A stretch of DNA of 64,000 bases from Paraburkholderia rhizosphaerae (GCF_004366595.1 NZ_SORE01000029.1:1-64000), one strand, 5' to 3'. Counted from the first letter of the stretch, positions 52,633 to 62,676 are shown. Program-made: numbers and translations. The notes: generated by a model not told the origin, from the sequence alone.

Positions 52633-54651
52633 TCAAGGATGCCGGATATAGTCCACCAGCGCCCTCGTATAAGCATCCGGCTTCCGATCAACCAGACTCA
52701 CGACAATCGCCACCACAAACCCCGCCGGCACCCCGAACACGCCCGAACTGATCGGCTCAATCCCAAACCACTTCGGCCCCGCGAACCCGGTCATCTGCGT
52801 GAAGTACGGATACGTCGACACGATGTAATACACACACACGCTCAGCCCCGCCACCATCCCCGCTACCGCACCCAGCCGCGTCGTGCGCTTCCAGAACACG
52901 CCCAGCACCAGCACCGGAAACAGACTCGACGCCGCGAGCGAAAACGCCGCCCCCACCAGAAACAGAATATTCCCCGTATTCAACGACGCCACATACGACG
53001 CAAACAATGCGACGCCCAACAGCAGAATTTTCGATATCGTGACCCGCCGCTGACTCGACGCCTGCGGATCGACCATGTGGTAGTAGACATCGTGTGACAG
53101 CGCATTCGCGATCGTCAGCAATAGCCCGTCCGCCGTCGAAAGCGCCGCGGCCAGCGCGCCCGCCGCAATCAAACCGGACATCACATACGGCAGTCCGGCA
53201 ATCTCCGGCGCCGCCAGCACAACCATATCCGGCTGCATCTGAATCTCGCTCCAGCGCACGATGCCATCGCCATTCAGATCCGGGATACTGATCAGATAAG
53301 GTTCGACCTTGCGCCACTGCATCACCCATTGCGGCAGATCCGAAAAGCGATCGCCCACCAGGTTCGTCAGAATGTCGTACTTGATCAGCACCGCAAGCAC
53401 CGGCACCGTCAGATAGAAAAGCGCAACGAAAAACAGCGTCCATCCGACCGAGCGCCGCGCGGACGCAACCGATGTCGTCGTGTTATAGCGCGTCAGAATA
53501 TGCGGCAGGCTCGCGGTTCCCAACGACAGGCACAGCAGCAGCGATAGAAAATTGCGCTTGTGCACTCGGCGTTCTTCTTCGCTCTTATCCGGAAACGGTT
53601 CGTGCATCGGCACCGGCGCCGCGGCCAACGCGAGCAGTTCATCGCGTTTCCGCGCCCACACGATTCGCGCCGCGGCCGCATCGCGCGGAAATCGCTCGAG
53701 TCTGCGCTCGATATTCGCAATCTCGCGCAATGGCCCGTTGTGTCGACGCAAGTCATCGAGTTGCTGCATCAGCTCGCGCTTCTGGGCGTCGAACGATTGC
53801 GGCAACGCGTCGATCTGCGCCTGCATCTGCATCGCTTGCCGTCGATACACAGCGCGCACCGCCTGCTCCTGCGGCGCATTGCGCACGTCGCGCTCGAGCG
53901 CTTCGACGCGCTCCATCACGCGCCCGTAGTTCACTTGCGGCACCCAGCCGAGCCCGTCCTTATGCGCGATCATCGCAACCGGTATCAGGATCGCCGCGAT
54001 CAGGATGATGTATTGCGCGACCTGCGTCCACGTCACCGCGCGCATCCCGCCCAGAAACGAGCACACCAGAATGCCCGCCAGTCCGCAGAAAATCCCGATC
54101 GCAAAGTCGACGCCAATGAAGCGCGTCGCAATGAGCCCCACACCCTGAATCTGCGCAACCAGATAGACGAATGAACAGAGAATCGCCGCGAGTGCCGCGA
54201 GTCCGCGCACGAGGTTGCTCGAAAAACGCGTGCCGAGAAAATCGGGAATGGTGTAGCGCGCGAGCTTTCTTACGTACGGCGCGAGCAGAAACGCGACCAG
54301 ACAATAGCCGCCCGTCCACCCCATCATGTACGCCAGCCCGTCGTAGCCGGTCGCGTAGAGCGATCCGGCAAGACCGATAAACGACGCGGCCGAGAGCCAG
54401 TCCGCCGCGGTCGCCATCCCGTTGAACGCGGACGGCACGCGTCGACCGGCCACGTAGTATTCGACCAGATCGGACGTGCGCGACAGCAAGCCGATCACCG
54501 CATACACCGCGATCGGCACAAACAGAAAGACATAGCCGACCCACATGCCGGGCCCGAACGCCGCTTCGATGCGCCATGCAATGTAAATGAAGAGCAGAAA
54601 GCCGAGCGTGTAGATCGAATACGAACGGATCAGCCGATGCGCGAGCTTCAT
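52633..54651 (-). CDS. Sodium:solute symporter (acetate permease ActP-like, VC_2705 group)
   Basis: 672 residues, about 13 membrane helices. Family motifs: YYVAGRRVPSAFNGMATAADWLSAASFIG, CSFLGGMRAVTWTQVAQYI, and the sodium-site region SLGTASLPHILTRYNTTT. A cytoplasmic insert of about 130 charged residues (about 235-365) is typical of this subgroup rather than of E. coli ActP. It overlaps the DUF4212 subunit gene as ATGA. The nearby acs suggests acetate or another short acid as substrate. Confidence 0.88.
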   Translation of the reverse strand: MKLAHRLIRSYSIYTLGFLLFIYIAWRIEAAFGPGMWVGYVFLFVPIAVYAVIGLLSRTSDLVEYYVAGRRVPSAFNGMATAADWLSAASFIGLAGSLYATGYDGLAYMMGWTGGYCLVAFLLAPYVRKLARYTIPDFLGTRFSSNLVRGLAALAAILCSFVYLVAQIQGVGLIATRFIGVDFAIGIFCGLAGILVCSFLGGMRAVTWTQVAQYIILIAAILIPVAMIAHKDGLGWVPQVNYGRVMERVEALERDVRNAPQEQAVRAVYRRQAMQMQAQIDALPQSFDAQKRELMQQLDDLRRHNGPLREIANIERRLERFPRDAAAARIVWARKRDELLALAAAPVPMHEPFPDKSEEERRVHKRNFLSLLLCLSLGTASLPHILTRYNTTTSVASARRSVGWTLFFVALFYLTVPVLAVLIKYDILTNLVGDRFSDLPQWVMQWRKVEPYLISIPDLNGDGIVRWSEIQMQPDMVVLAAPEIAGLPYVMSGLIAAGALAAALSTADGLLLTIANALSHDVYYHMVDPQASSQRRVTISKILLLGVALFASYVASLNTGNILFLVGAAFSLAASSLFPVLVLGVFWKRTTRLGAVAGMVAGLSVCVYYIVSTYPYFTQMTGFAGPKWFGIEPISSGVFGVPAGFVVAIVVSLVDRKPDAYTRALVDYIRHP

Positions 54652-55001
54652 CGGTTACCTTGCCGCGCGGCGGCATCGGCTTCGAATGCGCGTTGCAACG
54701 CGCGATCGGCGAATTGCATCGAAACGATATACACGACGATCAACGCGAGATAAACGAGAATCGCGCCTTGCGCGCCGACATAGAACGGCAGACTGAAGCC
54801 GAACAGCCGCACGCCCGTCAACCCGGCCGATGCGATCGGCACGATAAACGACACGCTAAAGCCGATCGCCATCAATATGGCAATCAGGATCAGATTGAAA
54901 CGCCAGTACCGCCGATGCGCACGCGCCATCTCTTCCGAGACCGGTGGTGGTTCGGGTAGCGGATTGATCGTGTGTCGGGAAGAAGTGTGCGGCGCGGCCA
55001 T
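54648..55001 (-). CDS. DUF4212 small subunit of the symporter
   Basis: 117 residues from ATG 55001. Two membrane helices (LILIAILMAIGFSVSFIVPIA and GAQGAILVYLALIVVYIVSM) flank the DUF4212 hallmark FGFSLPFYVGAQG. The conserved YWRFNLIL precedes the first helix. It is always paired with VC_2705-type symporters. The alternative ATG 55031 would fall within the upstream terminator hairpin. Confidence 0.88.
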   Translation of the reverse strand: MAAPHTSSRHTINPLPEPPPVSEEMARAHRRYWRFNLILIAILMAIGFSVSFIVPIASAGLTGVRLFGFSLPFYVGAQGAILVYLALIVVYIVSMQFADRALQRAFEADAAARQGNR

Positions 55002-55013
55002 GCGCCTATTTAA

Positions 55014-55083
55014 CAAAAAGCCGTTGCGCACGCAATCAGGATTGTCCGCGCAACGGCCTCTTGTACCGCAGTCATACTGCGGT
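55014..55083 (-). terminator. Terminator downstream of acs, with a second hairpin
   Basis: On the minus strand a 10-bp stem (GCCGTTGCGC paired with GCGCAACGGC, plus-strand 55020-55029 and 55048-55057) is followed by a T-run at 55019-55015. A second hairpin, ACCGCAGT-CAT-ACTGCGGT at 55065-55083, precedes it in transcription order. Confidence 0.8.
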
Positions 55084-55154
55084 CGTGTTGTTGCTGTACT
55101 GCATTTGGCTTAGGCGGATCTAGCGACCGCCTGTCTGCCTTCAGCCCTTACCCT

Positions 55155-57137
55155 TTAGCGAGATTCGCCGAGTTGATCGAGAATCGCCGGATTCTCAAGC
55201 GTCGACACGTCCTGCGTGATCTCCTCGCCCTTCGCCAACGAGCGCAACAGTCGCCGCATGATCTTGCCCGAACGCGTCTTCGGCAGATTGTCGCCAAAGC
55301 GGATGTCCTTCGGCTTCGCGATCGGCCCGATCTCCTTGCCGACCCAGTTGCGCAGGTCGTTCGCGATCTGCTTCGCCTCGTCGCCTTCCGGACGCGTACG
55401 CTTCAACACGACGAACGCACAAACCGCTTCGCCGGTCGTATCGTCCGGACGTCCGACCACCGCGGCTTCCGCGACCAGCGGATTCGCAACCAGCGCCGAT
55501 TCGATCTCCATCGTGCCCAGCCGGTGACCCGACACGTTCAGCACGTCGTCGATACGGCCCATGATCGTGAAGTAGCCGGTTTCCTTGTCGCGGATGCTGC
55601 CATCGCCGGCGAGATACAGCTTGCCGCCCAGTTCCTCGGGGAAGTAGCTCTTCCTGAAGCGCTCGGCGTCACCCCAGATCGTGCGGATCATCGATGGCCA
55701 TGGGCGCTTCACGACCAGAATGCCGCCCTGCCCGTTCGGCACGTCCTGCCCGGTTTCATCGACCACCGCGGCCATGATGCCCGGCAGCGGCAACGTGCAC
55801 GAACCCGGCACCAGCGGCGTCGCGCCCGGCACCGGCGTGATCATATGGCCGCCGGTTTCCGTCTGCCACCACGTATCGACGATCGGGCAGCGCGAGCCGC
55901 CGACCTGCTCGTAGTACCACATCCACGCTTCCGGATTGATCGGTTCGCCGACCGTGCCGAGCACGCGCAGCGACGACAGGTCGTAGCTCTTCGGATGCAC
56001 CTTCGGGTCCGCGTCGGCCACCTTGATCAGCGAACGGATCGCGGTCGGCGCCGTGTAGAACAGCGTGACCTTGTGTTTCGCGATCATCTCCCAGAAGCGG
56101 CCCGCGTTCGGATAAGTCGGCACGCCTTCGAACACCACCTGCGTCGCGCCGAGCGCCAGCGGCCCATAGGTGATGTAGCTGTGGCCGGTGACCCAGCCGA
56201 TGTCCGCTGTACACCAGAAGATGTCGGTGGGCTTCCAGTCGAACGCCCACTTGACCGTTTGCGCCGCCCACAGCAGATAACCGCCGGTGCTGTGCTGCAC
56301 GCCCTTCGGTTTGCCGGTCGAACCGGAAGTGTAAAGAATAAACAGCGGATGCTCGGCGCTGACCCATTCCGGTGCGCACTGGTCGCTTTCGCTTTGCGTG
56401 ATCTCATGCATCCACAGGTCGCGGCCTGAGTTCCATGCAACCTTGCCGCCGGTGCGGCGATACACGATCACGCTCTTCACCGCTTCGCAGCCGCCCATCG
56501 TCAGCGCTTCGTCAGCGATGTTCTTCAGCGGCAGCGCCTTGCCGCCGCGCATCTGCTCGTCAGCGGTGATCAGCGCAATTGCGCCAACGTCGACCAGACG
56601 CTCATTCAGCGATTTCGACGAGAAGCCACCGAACACCACCGAGTGCGTCGCGCCGATCCGCGCACACGCCTGCATCGCGACGATGCCTTCGATCGACATC
56701 GGCATATAGATGACAACCCGATCGCCCTTCTTGATGCCGCGTTTTTTCAACGCATTCGCAAAGCGCGATACACGCTGCAGCATGTCCGTGTAGGTGACGC
56801 GCGTGACCGTGCCGTCATCGGCTTCGAAGATCACCGCGACGCGATCGCCATTGCCCGCTTCGATGTGCCGGTCAAGGCTGTTGTACGACGCATTCAGTTC
56901 GCCGTCTTCGAACCACTTGTAAAACGGCGCATTCGACTCGTCGAGCACCTTCGTGAACGGCTTGTGCCAACTAAGCGTCTCGCGCGCCAGACGTGCCCAG
57001 AACCCTTCGTAATCGCGTTCCGCTTCGGCGACCAGCGCACGGTACGCGTCCATGCCGGATATCGAGGCCGCCTTCATCGTTTCGGCGGACGGGGGAAACA
57101 CGCGGCGTTCCTGAAGAACGGATTCAATCGCTGACAT
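55155..57137 (-). CDS. acs: Acetyl-CoA synthetase
   Basis: 660 residues, the usual Acs length. Motifs: P-loop YTSGSTGKPKGVQHSTGGYLL, DTWWQTETGGHMITP, YLAGDGSIRDKETGYFTIMGRIDDVLNVSGHRLGT and the C-terminal PKTRSGKIMRRLLR, whose Lys is the acetylation-controlled catalytic residue. It makes acetyl-CoA from acetate, ATP and CoA. A terminator separates it from the symporter operon, yet they lie together on the same strand. Confidence 0.96.
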   Translation of the reverse strand: MSAIESVLQERRVFPPSAETMKAASISGMDAYRALVAEAERDYEGFWARLARETLSWHKPFTKVLDESNAPFYKWFEDGELNASYNSLDRHIEAGNGDRVAVIFEADDGTVTRVTYTDMLQRVSRFANALKKRGIKKGDRVVIYMPMSIEGIVAMQACARIGATHSVVFGGFSSKSLNERLVDVGAIALITADEQMRGGKALPLKNIADEALTMGGCEAVKSVIVYRRTGGKVAWNSGRDLWMHEITQSESDQCAPEWVSAEHPLFILYTSGSTGKPKGVQHSTGGYLLWAAQTVKWAFDWKPTDIFWCTADIGWVTGHSYITYGPLALGATQVVFEGVPTYPNAGRFWEMIAKHKVTLFYTAPTAIRSLIKVADADPKVHPKSYDLSSLRVLGTVGEPINPEAWMWYYEQVGGSRCPIVDTWWQTETGGHMITPVPGATPLVPGSCTLPLPGIMAAVVDETGQDVPNGQGGILVVKRPWPSMIRTIWGDAERFRKSYFPEELGGKLYLAGDGSIRDKETGYFTIMGRIDDVLNVSGHRLGTMEIESALVANPLVAEAAVVGRPDDTTGEAVCAFVVLKRTRPEGDEAKQIANDLRNWVGKEIGPIAKPKDIRFGDNLPKTRSGKIMRRLLRSLAKGEEITQDVSTLENPAILDQLGESR

Positions 57138-57985
57138 CGACTACCCCTTGGTGAAGATGAAACGTAAACCTTTGTGCTGGCGTGACGCGCTACGGCTTAC
57201 CGTGCGTTTCACGCTCTCGCGCATTGTCGTCATCGCGCCGTAGCGGCGCCTGTCTCCCAACCCCCGGCGCAACGAAGAGGCGTCGCGATCGACATCGCTC
57301 GCATGCCCGAAAACGAACACATATGCGGCGATGCAACACTGGCACACTTCATGTGCACTTCATATAACACCTTAGTGGCGAACGGCATGCCACCGCTTTT
57401 GTTCCGCCGTGTTTGCCACGGTTTTACACGTTACAGGCAAATTAAGCGCCGCAACTTACCGTGCACTTACGCGGCTTCGCGCATTCGGGTCATCCCCTAT
57501 ACGGAGCGTCGTGCATTTGGCCCAAAACCGTCTAAAGCCGTGTTTCGCGGATCATGCAAGCGGTTCGCAAGACCAAAGCGGAATAACACCGTCGCCCGAC
57601 CTTCGAGCGCATCGCTTCGAAGCGCGCTCTCGTAATGCTAACTGAACTGGTCATGCCCATTCCAGCGCTGGCGCAACGCGCATGCCGGATCGGCCCGACG
57701 AGCGTTCAAGGCTTCCCGCATTGCCGCATCCACTTTCTTCATCTCAATCGCAGCGCTTGCGGCAACCATCGATCCGGTCGATGTCGTATCGCATCGGCGG
57801 TAGAGACGCTGGTTTGCAAGGCGCCGCTCGCGAGCGAGTCCCGCGGCCATTATCCCGACAGCCGCGACGCCGGCGGGTGTCGCGGTACAATGTCGCGCCT
57901 GGGCGCCTGGCGCATGCCCCGAAGAAGTCCGACGCAGCCCGCAAGCAACCGTTACCGCCGCCTTCCTCCGCGATTCTGACCGCCT
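57138..57985. other. Long intergenic region upstream of acs
   Basis: About 850 bases between the divergent acs and YqhA-type genes. The acs-proximal part is less GC-rich and should contain its promoter. Open frames here have no ribosome binding sites and shadow composition. I see no tRNA, clear hairpin terminator or repeat. A small RNA cannot be excluded. Confidence 0.45.
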
Positions 57986-58588
57986 ATGTCCTCCTCGAAC
58001 CTCGATCCCGGCCGCCGTCCGACACGCCGTCGCATGGGCCCGCTGCCGTCCGTCATCTTCATGAGCCGCTGGCTGCAGGTGCCGCTGTATCTGGGCCTCA
58101 TCGTTGCGCAAGCGGTCTATGTGGTGCTTTTCCTGAAGGAAGTCTGGCACCTCGTCACGTCGGCGATGAAGTTCGACGAAACCAGCACGATGCTCGTCGT
58201 GCTGAGCCTGATCGACGTGGTGATGATCTCGAATCTGTTGATCATGGTGATCGTCGGCGGCTACGAGACTTTCGTGTCGCGCCTCGGTGTCGAGGGTCAC
58301 CCCGACGAGCCCGAATGGCTCGACCATGTGAATGCGGGCGTACTGAAGGTCAAACTGTCGATGGCGCTGATCAGCATCTCATCGATCCATCTGCTAAAGA
58401 CCTTTATCGATCCCGACCTGCGCAGTGAACACGCGATCATGTGGCAGGTGATCATCCATCTCGCGTTCCTGCTGTCGGCGGTCGCGATGGCGTGGGTCGA
58501 CCGCCTGACGACGCATACGCATCCGCGGCACTTTCACGAGCCGCCAGCCCCGCAACCGATTTCCCCGCCGTTGAAGGCGCATGAGTGA
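57986..58588 (+). CDS. YqhA/UPF0114-type inner-membrane protein
   Basis: 200 residues with three or four membrane helices. Family signals are FMSRWLQVPLYLGLIVAQAVYVVLFLKE, LSLIDVVMISNLLIMVIVGGYETFVS and LKVKLSMALISISSIHLLKTFI. It ends with a His/Pro-rich tail that is cytoplasmic. Function unknown. It lies 56 nt before the fumarase gene and may be co-transcribed. Confidence 0.87.
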   Translation: MSSSNLDPGRRPTRRRMGPLPSVIFMSRWLQVPLYLGLIVAQAVYVVLFLKEVWHLVTSAMKFDETSTMLVVLSLIDVVMISNLLIMVIVGGYETFVSRLGVEGHPDEPEWLDHVNAGVLKVKLSMALISISSIHLLKTFIDPDLRSEHAIMWQVIIHLAFLLSAVAMAWVDRLTTHTHPRHFHEPPAPQPISPPLKAHE

Positions 58589-58644
58589 TCGCGTAGCCCT
58601 TCGCGATCACAACATAAAGCGCTAATGTCCCCACTGAGCCAGCC

Positions 58645-60168
58645 ATGACCGTTATCAAACAGGAAGACCTGATTCAAAGCATCGCCGATTCCCTGCAGTA
58701 CATCAGCTACTACCATCCGCAGGACTATATTCAGGCGCTGGGCCGCGCGTACGAACTCGAAGAAAGCCCTGCCGCGAAGGACGCGATCGCACAGATCCTG
58801 ACCAATAGCCGCATGTGCGCCGAAGGTCACCGGCCGATCTGCCAGGACACCGGCATCGTCACCGTATTCGTGAAGATCGGCATGGACGTGCGCTGGGATG
58901 GCGCGACGATGGGCGTCACCGATATGATCAACGAAGGCGTGCGCCGCGGTTACCTGCATCCGGACAACGTGCTGCGCGCATCGATCGTGAGCCCGCCCGA
59001 GGGTGCGCGCAAGAACACGAAGGACAACACGCCGGCGGTGATCCACTACGAGATCGTGCCGGGCGACAAGGTCGACGTGCAGGTGGCCGCGAAAGGCGGC
59101 GGCTCGGAGAACAAGTCGAAGTTCGCGATGCTCAACCCGTCCGATTCGATCGTCGATTGGGTGCTCAAGACCGTGCCGACGATGGGCGCCGGGTGGTGTC
59201 CGCCGGGCATGCTCGGCATCGGCATCGGCGGCACCGCGGAGAAGGCGATGCTGATGGCCAAGGAATCGCTGATGGATGCGATCGACATCCAGGAGATCAT
59301 CGCTCGCGGCCCGCAAGACTGGATCGAGGAACTTCGTGTCGAGTTGCATGAGAAGGTGAATGCGCTCGGCATCGGCGCGCAGGGCCTGGGCGGACTTGCG
59401 ACGGTGCTCGATGTGAAGATCATGGCGGCGCCGACGCACGCGGCCAGCAAGCCAATCGCGATCATCCCGAACTGCGCGGCGACACGCCACGCGCATTTCA
59501 CGCTCGATGGTTCGGGCGTCGCGAAGCTCGAAGCGCCGTCGCTCGATACGTGGCCGAAGGTGCAATGGACCGCGAACACCGAAACAAGCCAACGCGTCGA
59601 TCTGAACACGCTCACGCCAGCGGAAGTCGCCAGCTGGAAGCCGGGCCAGACGCTGCTGCTGTCCGGCAAGATGCTGACCGGGCGCGACGCCGCGCACAAG
59701 CGCATCGCTGATATGCTCGCGAAGGGCGAGAAGCTGCCGGTCGACTTCACGAACCGGGTGATCTACTACGTCGGCCCGGTCGATCCGGTGCGCGACGAAG
59801 CGGTCGGCCCTGCCGGCCCGACGACGTCGACGCGGATGGACAAGTTCACCGACATGATGCTCGCGCAGACCGGCCTGATCTCGATGATCGGCAAGGCCGA
59901 GCGCGGCCCGGTGGCAATCGAGGCGATCAAGAAGCACAAGGCCGCGTATCTGATGGCGGTAGGCGGCGCCGCGTACCTGGTGTCGAAGGCGATCCGCAGC
60001 GCGAAGGTGCTCGCATTCGAAGACCTCGGCATGGAAGCGATCTATGAATTCGATGTGCAGGACATGCCGGTGACGGTCGCAGTCGATGCGAACGGCACAT
60101 CGGTGCATCAGACCGGACCGAAGGAATGGCAGGCGAAGATCGGCAAGATTCCGGTCGCCACCGTTTAA
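58645..60168 (+). CDS. Fumarate hydratase, class I
   Basis: 507 residues with both domains of the iron-sulfur fumarases in one chain. The [4Fe-4S] cysteines are in RPICQDTG, IPNCAATRH and a further Cys in GAGWCPPGML. The C-terminal beta domain has GPTTSTRMDKF and KAERGP. It interconverts fumarate and malate in the TCA cycle. A factor-independent terminator follows 25 nt after the stop. Confidence 0.94.
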   Translation: MTVIKQEDLIQSIADSLQYISYYHPQDYIQALGRAYELEESPAAKDAIAQILTNSRMCAEGHRPICQDTGIVTVFVKIGMDVRWDGATMGVTDMINEGVRRGYLHPDNVLRASIVSPPEGARKNTKDNTPAVIHYEIVPGDKVDVQVAAKGGGSENKSKFAMLNPSDSIVDWVLKTVPTMGAGWCPPGMLGIGIGGTAEKAMLMAKESLMDAIDIQEIIARGPQDWIEELRVELHEKVNALGIGAQGLGGLATVLDVKIMAAPTHAASKPIAIIPNCAATRHAHFTLDGSGVAKLEAPSLDTWPKVQWTANTETSQRVDLNTLTPAEVASWKPGQTLLLSGKMLTGRDAAHKRIADMLAKGEKLPVDFTNRVIYYVGPVDPVRDEAVGPAGPTTSTRMDKFTDMMLAQTGLISMIGKAERGPVAIEAIKKHKAAYLMAVGGAAYLVSKAIRSAKVLAFEDLGMEAIYEFDVQDMPVTVAVDANGTSVHQTGPKEWQAKIGKIPVATV

Positions 60169-60192
60169 CTTTTATCCACTGTTTAAAGAAGC

Positions 60193-60220
60193 AAAGCCGG
60201 GGCATGGTCCCGGCTTTTTT
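60193..60220 (+). terminator. Terminator of the fumarase gene
   Basis: Stem AAAGCCGGG and CCCGGCTTT around GCATGGT, followed by a T-run. Confidence 0.9.
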
Positions 60221-60378
60221 ATCGTTCGTGGCGCGTCGCAATTCAAGTCGCGACGCAATCGGCGCGATCAACCGCGAGAACGATTCTCAACAACCACATC
60301 TGTTCTTGGCATTTTGGAACCGGACGTTTATTGTTGTGGAAAATCAAATCAGCCAGGTCTCCAAGAGGAAATACCATC

Positions 60379-60861
60379 ATGCAAGGCGACAAGAAGGTCA
60401 TTGAATATCTGAACGCGCAGTTGAAGAACGAACTGACTGCGATCAACCAGTATTTTCTGCATGCGCGGATGTTCAATCATTGGGGCCTCGACAAGCTCGG
60501 CAAGCACGAATATGACGAGTCGATCGGCGAAATGAAGCATGCCGACAAGCTTATCGAACGTATTTTCATGCTCGACGCGCTGCCGAATCTGCAAGATCTG
60601 CACAAGCTGCTGATCGGCGAGGAAACCAAGGAGATTCTCGAGTGCGATCTGAAACTCGAGCAAGGCTCCCAAACTACTTGCAAGGAAGCCATCGCCTATT
60701 GCGAGTCCGTGCGCGATTTTGTGTCGCGTGAAATCTTCGTGTCGATCCTCGAAGACACTGAAGAACATATCGACTGGCTCGAAACGCAACTCGACCTGAT
60801 CGACAAGGTCGGCATTCAGAACTACCAGCAATCCGGTATGGGCGACTCGATGGAGTCGTGA
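60379..60861 (+). CDS. bfr: Bacterioferritin
   Basis: 160 residues from ATG 60379, preceded by AGAGGAAA. The four-helix ferritin fold is clear. Haem ligand Met52 and ferroxidase residues Glu18, Glu51, His54, Glu94 and His130 are present, numbered as in E. coli. Position 127, normally Glu, reads Thr (EDTEEHIDW), although Glu128 is next to it. It stores iron as a 24-mer; the partner ferredoxin gene bfd lies 1.6 kb downstream. Confidence 0.93.
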   Translation: MQGDKKVIEYLNAQLKNELTAINQYFLHARMFNHWGLDKLGKHEYDESIGEMKHADKLIERIFMLDALPNLQDLHKLLIGEETKEILECDLKLEQGSQTTCKEAIAYCESVRDFVSREIFVSILEDTEEHIDWLETQLDLIDKVGIQNYQQSGMGDSMES

Positions 60862-61140
60862 ACGTCACGCCGCGTTCGATACGCGGCGCGTGGTGTGTGC
60901 TGTATGTGTTCTGGTTGTGCGTTGCTGGCGCCTTGCGTGTGCCTCGTGTGTGCCTCATGTGTGCCTGTTACACTGCCGGCCATTTGTATCGCGGACGCGC
61001 GGTTGAATCATGCTGCGGCTGACCATGCCGCTGCTGACTGTGCGTCAAGCCGCACGTCGACCCTGTCAACGGCACCACGCATCGGAATCGCGCGCGCGCA
61101 GCGCGCCGCGTGAATATCGTCCTGAGCGCTTCCTCTTGTT

Positions 61141-62136
61141 ATGACCGCCTCATTGTCCGTTTCGTCTAATGCAAATGCCACGCCGGCCGCCGCGCATGCG
61201 CCCGTCGGCATTTTCGACTCGGGCCTGGGCGGACTCTCGGTGTTGCGGGCAGTGCGAGCGCAACTGCCCGAGCAACAGGTGATCTACGTCGCGGACTCGC
61301 TGTACGCGCCGTATGGTGAACGCGACGACGACTTTATCTCGGACCGCACGCTGGCGATCGGCGAATGGCTGATCGCGCAAGGTGCAAAGGCGCTGGTCGT
61401 CGCTTGCAATACGGCCACCGCGCAGTCGATCGCGCTTGCGCGCGAACGGCTGCCCATTCCGGTTATCGGCGTCGAGCCGGGTATCAAACCAGCGGCGCTG
61501 CTGTCGAAGACGCACGTCGCCGGTGTGCTCGCGACCCAGGTCACACTTCGTAGCGCGAAGTTTCTCGCGTTGCACGAACGCTATGCGGCCGAGTGCAAGT
61601 TCCTGTGTCAGCCGGGCCATGGTCTCGTGGAAGCGATCGAACGGTGCGACCTCGATTCTGCCGAACTGCGTGCGCTGCTGAACGGCTATTTGCAACCGAT
61701 GCTCGATGCCGGCGCCGACACGCTGGTGCTTGGCTGCACGCACTATCCGTTTCTCGATGCGGCGATCCGCGATCTTGTCGGCGACCGGCTTGCGCTGATT
61801 GATACTAGCGTCGCGATCGCGCGTCAGTTGGAGCGTGTGCTCGAACAAAACCATTTGCGTGCGGGTTCCGGCGAGAGGGCCGGTACGCCGCGCTTATGCT
61901 CGACCAGCGACGGCGCGCATCTGCGGCAGTTGTCGAGAACGCTGCTCGATATCGATACGGTGGTCGAGCGCGTGGTCATCCCGTCTCGCCGGACGATCGC
62001 GCTCGACGCTGCTGCAAGCGCTCGTGCAGGTACTTATTCGGCCGCGCAGGTCGACCCGCTGTCATCCGGCAGATCGCCCGGTGTTGTGCTCGCCGCGCTT
62101 GAATCCACGTCGCGCCCCGAACCAGGGACTGCCTGA
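61141..62136 (+). CDS. murI: Glutamate racemase
   Basis: 331 residues, longer than usual (about 265-285) because of a 20-residue N-terminal Ala/Ser stretch and a 45-residue C-terminal tail. Catalytic cysteines are in VVACNTATAQ and LGCTHYPF, and the opening GIFDSGLGGLSVLRAV is diagnostic. It makes D-glutamate for peptidoglycan. The preceding 279 bases contain only a short imperfect TGTGCCTC repeat around 60943-60968. Confidence 0.93.
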   Translation: MTASLSVSSNANATPAAAHAPVGIFDSGLGGLSVLRAVRAQLPEQQVIYVADSLYAPYGERDDDFISDRTLAIGEWLIAQGAKALVVACNTATAQSIALARERLPIPVIGVEPGIKPAALLSKTHVAGVLATQVTLRSAKFLALHERYAAECKFLCQPGHGLVEAIERCDLDSAELRALLNGYLQPMLDAGADTLVLGCTHYPFLDAAIRDLVGDRLALIDTSVAIARQLERVLEQNHLRAGSGERAGTPRLCSTSDGAHLRQLSRTLLDIDTVVERVVIPSRRTIALDAAASARAGTYSAAQVDPLSSGRSPGVVLAALESTSRPEPGTA

Positions 62137-62399
62137 TCGGCCGCCAGCAATGTGGCCGCGGCATTTGAGCGACGAAGTGCTGGCCGCCCTTCTCCTTTTG
62201 TGTCGATCCGAAGCGCCGTTTTTCTACCCCGCGCCTGTCCCGCGGCCTCGCCCTCGTTCTTTCAGCCGCCCCAGCGCGCCCTTCTGACGGCGCCCGTGCG
62301 TGTGCCACGCCCCTCCAGCCAGCGAGCGAAAACCCTGCCAGAAGGCTGGTTTTGTTACAAAAATCCCCACGAAGCGCTTGCCAAACCGCGTCAACAAAA

Positions 62400-62414
62400 T
62401 GATAATAATTCGCA
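62400..62414. promoter_or_regulatory. Putative Fur box upstream of bfd
   Basis: TGATAATAATTCGCA resembles the 7-1-7 Fur consensus, with a perfect left half-site. It lies 26 nt before the bfd start, in the only AT-rich part of the 300-base gap after murI. Confidence 0.6.
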
Positions 62415-62439
62415 TTAACGTTGCCTATCGCGATCCACC

Positions 62440-62676
62440 ATGATTGTCTGCGTGTGCAAATCTGTTTCTGACCGGAAAATCCGGGCGTCGATCGCCGAAG
62501 GCATCGATACCTTCGACGAGCTGCAGTTCGAACTCGGCGTCGCCATTTGCTGCGGCAAGTGCGAAGAATCCGTGCGCGATGTGATGGCTCAAAGCGGCGT
62601 CTGCGCAAGCCGTTGCGGCGTCGAGCCGCAAGTCCAGGCGGTGCCGCTGACCTTCTACGAGCGCAAGGCCGCGTAA
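62440..62676 (+). CDS. bfd: Bacterioferritin-associated ferredoxin
   Basis: 78 residues. The [2Fe-2S] ligands are Cys4, Cys6, Cys38 and Cys41 (MIVCVCKSV and AICCGKC), spaced as in E. coli Bfd. It reduces the iron core of bacterioferritin for release, and is induced by iron shortage. It heads the block with tonB and exbB; the Fur-like site upstream fits. Confidence 0.94.
   Translation: MIVCVCKSVSDRKIRASIAEGIDTFDELQFELGVAICCGKCEESVRDVMAQSGVCASRCGVEPQVQAVPLTFYERKAA

Noticed and set aside
60943..60968. TGTGCCTC-type short repeats after bfr
   Set aside because: Three imperfect copies without spacers or flanking genes; not CRISPR and probably simple low complexity.
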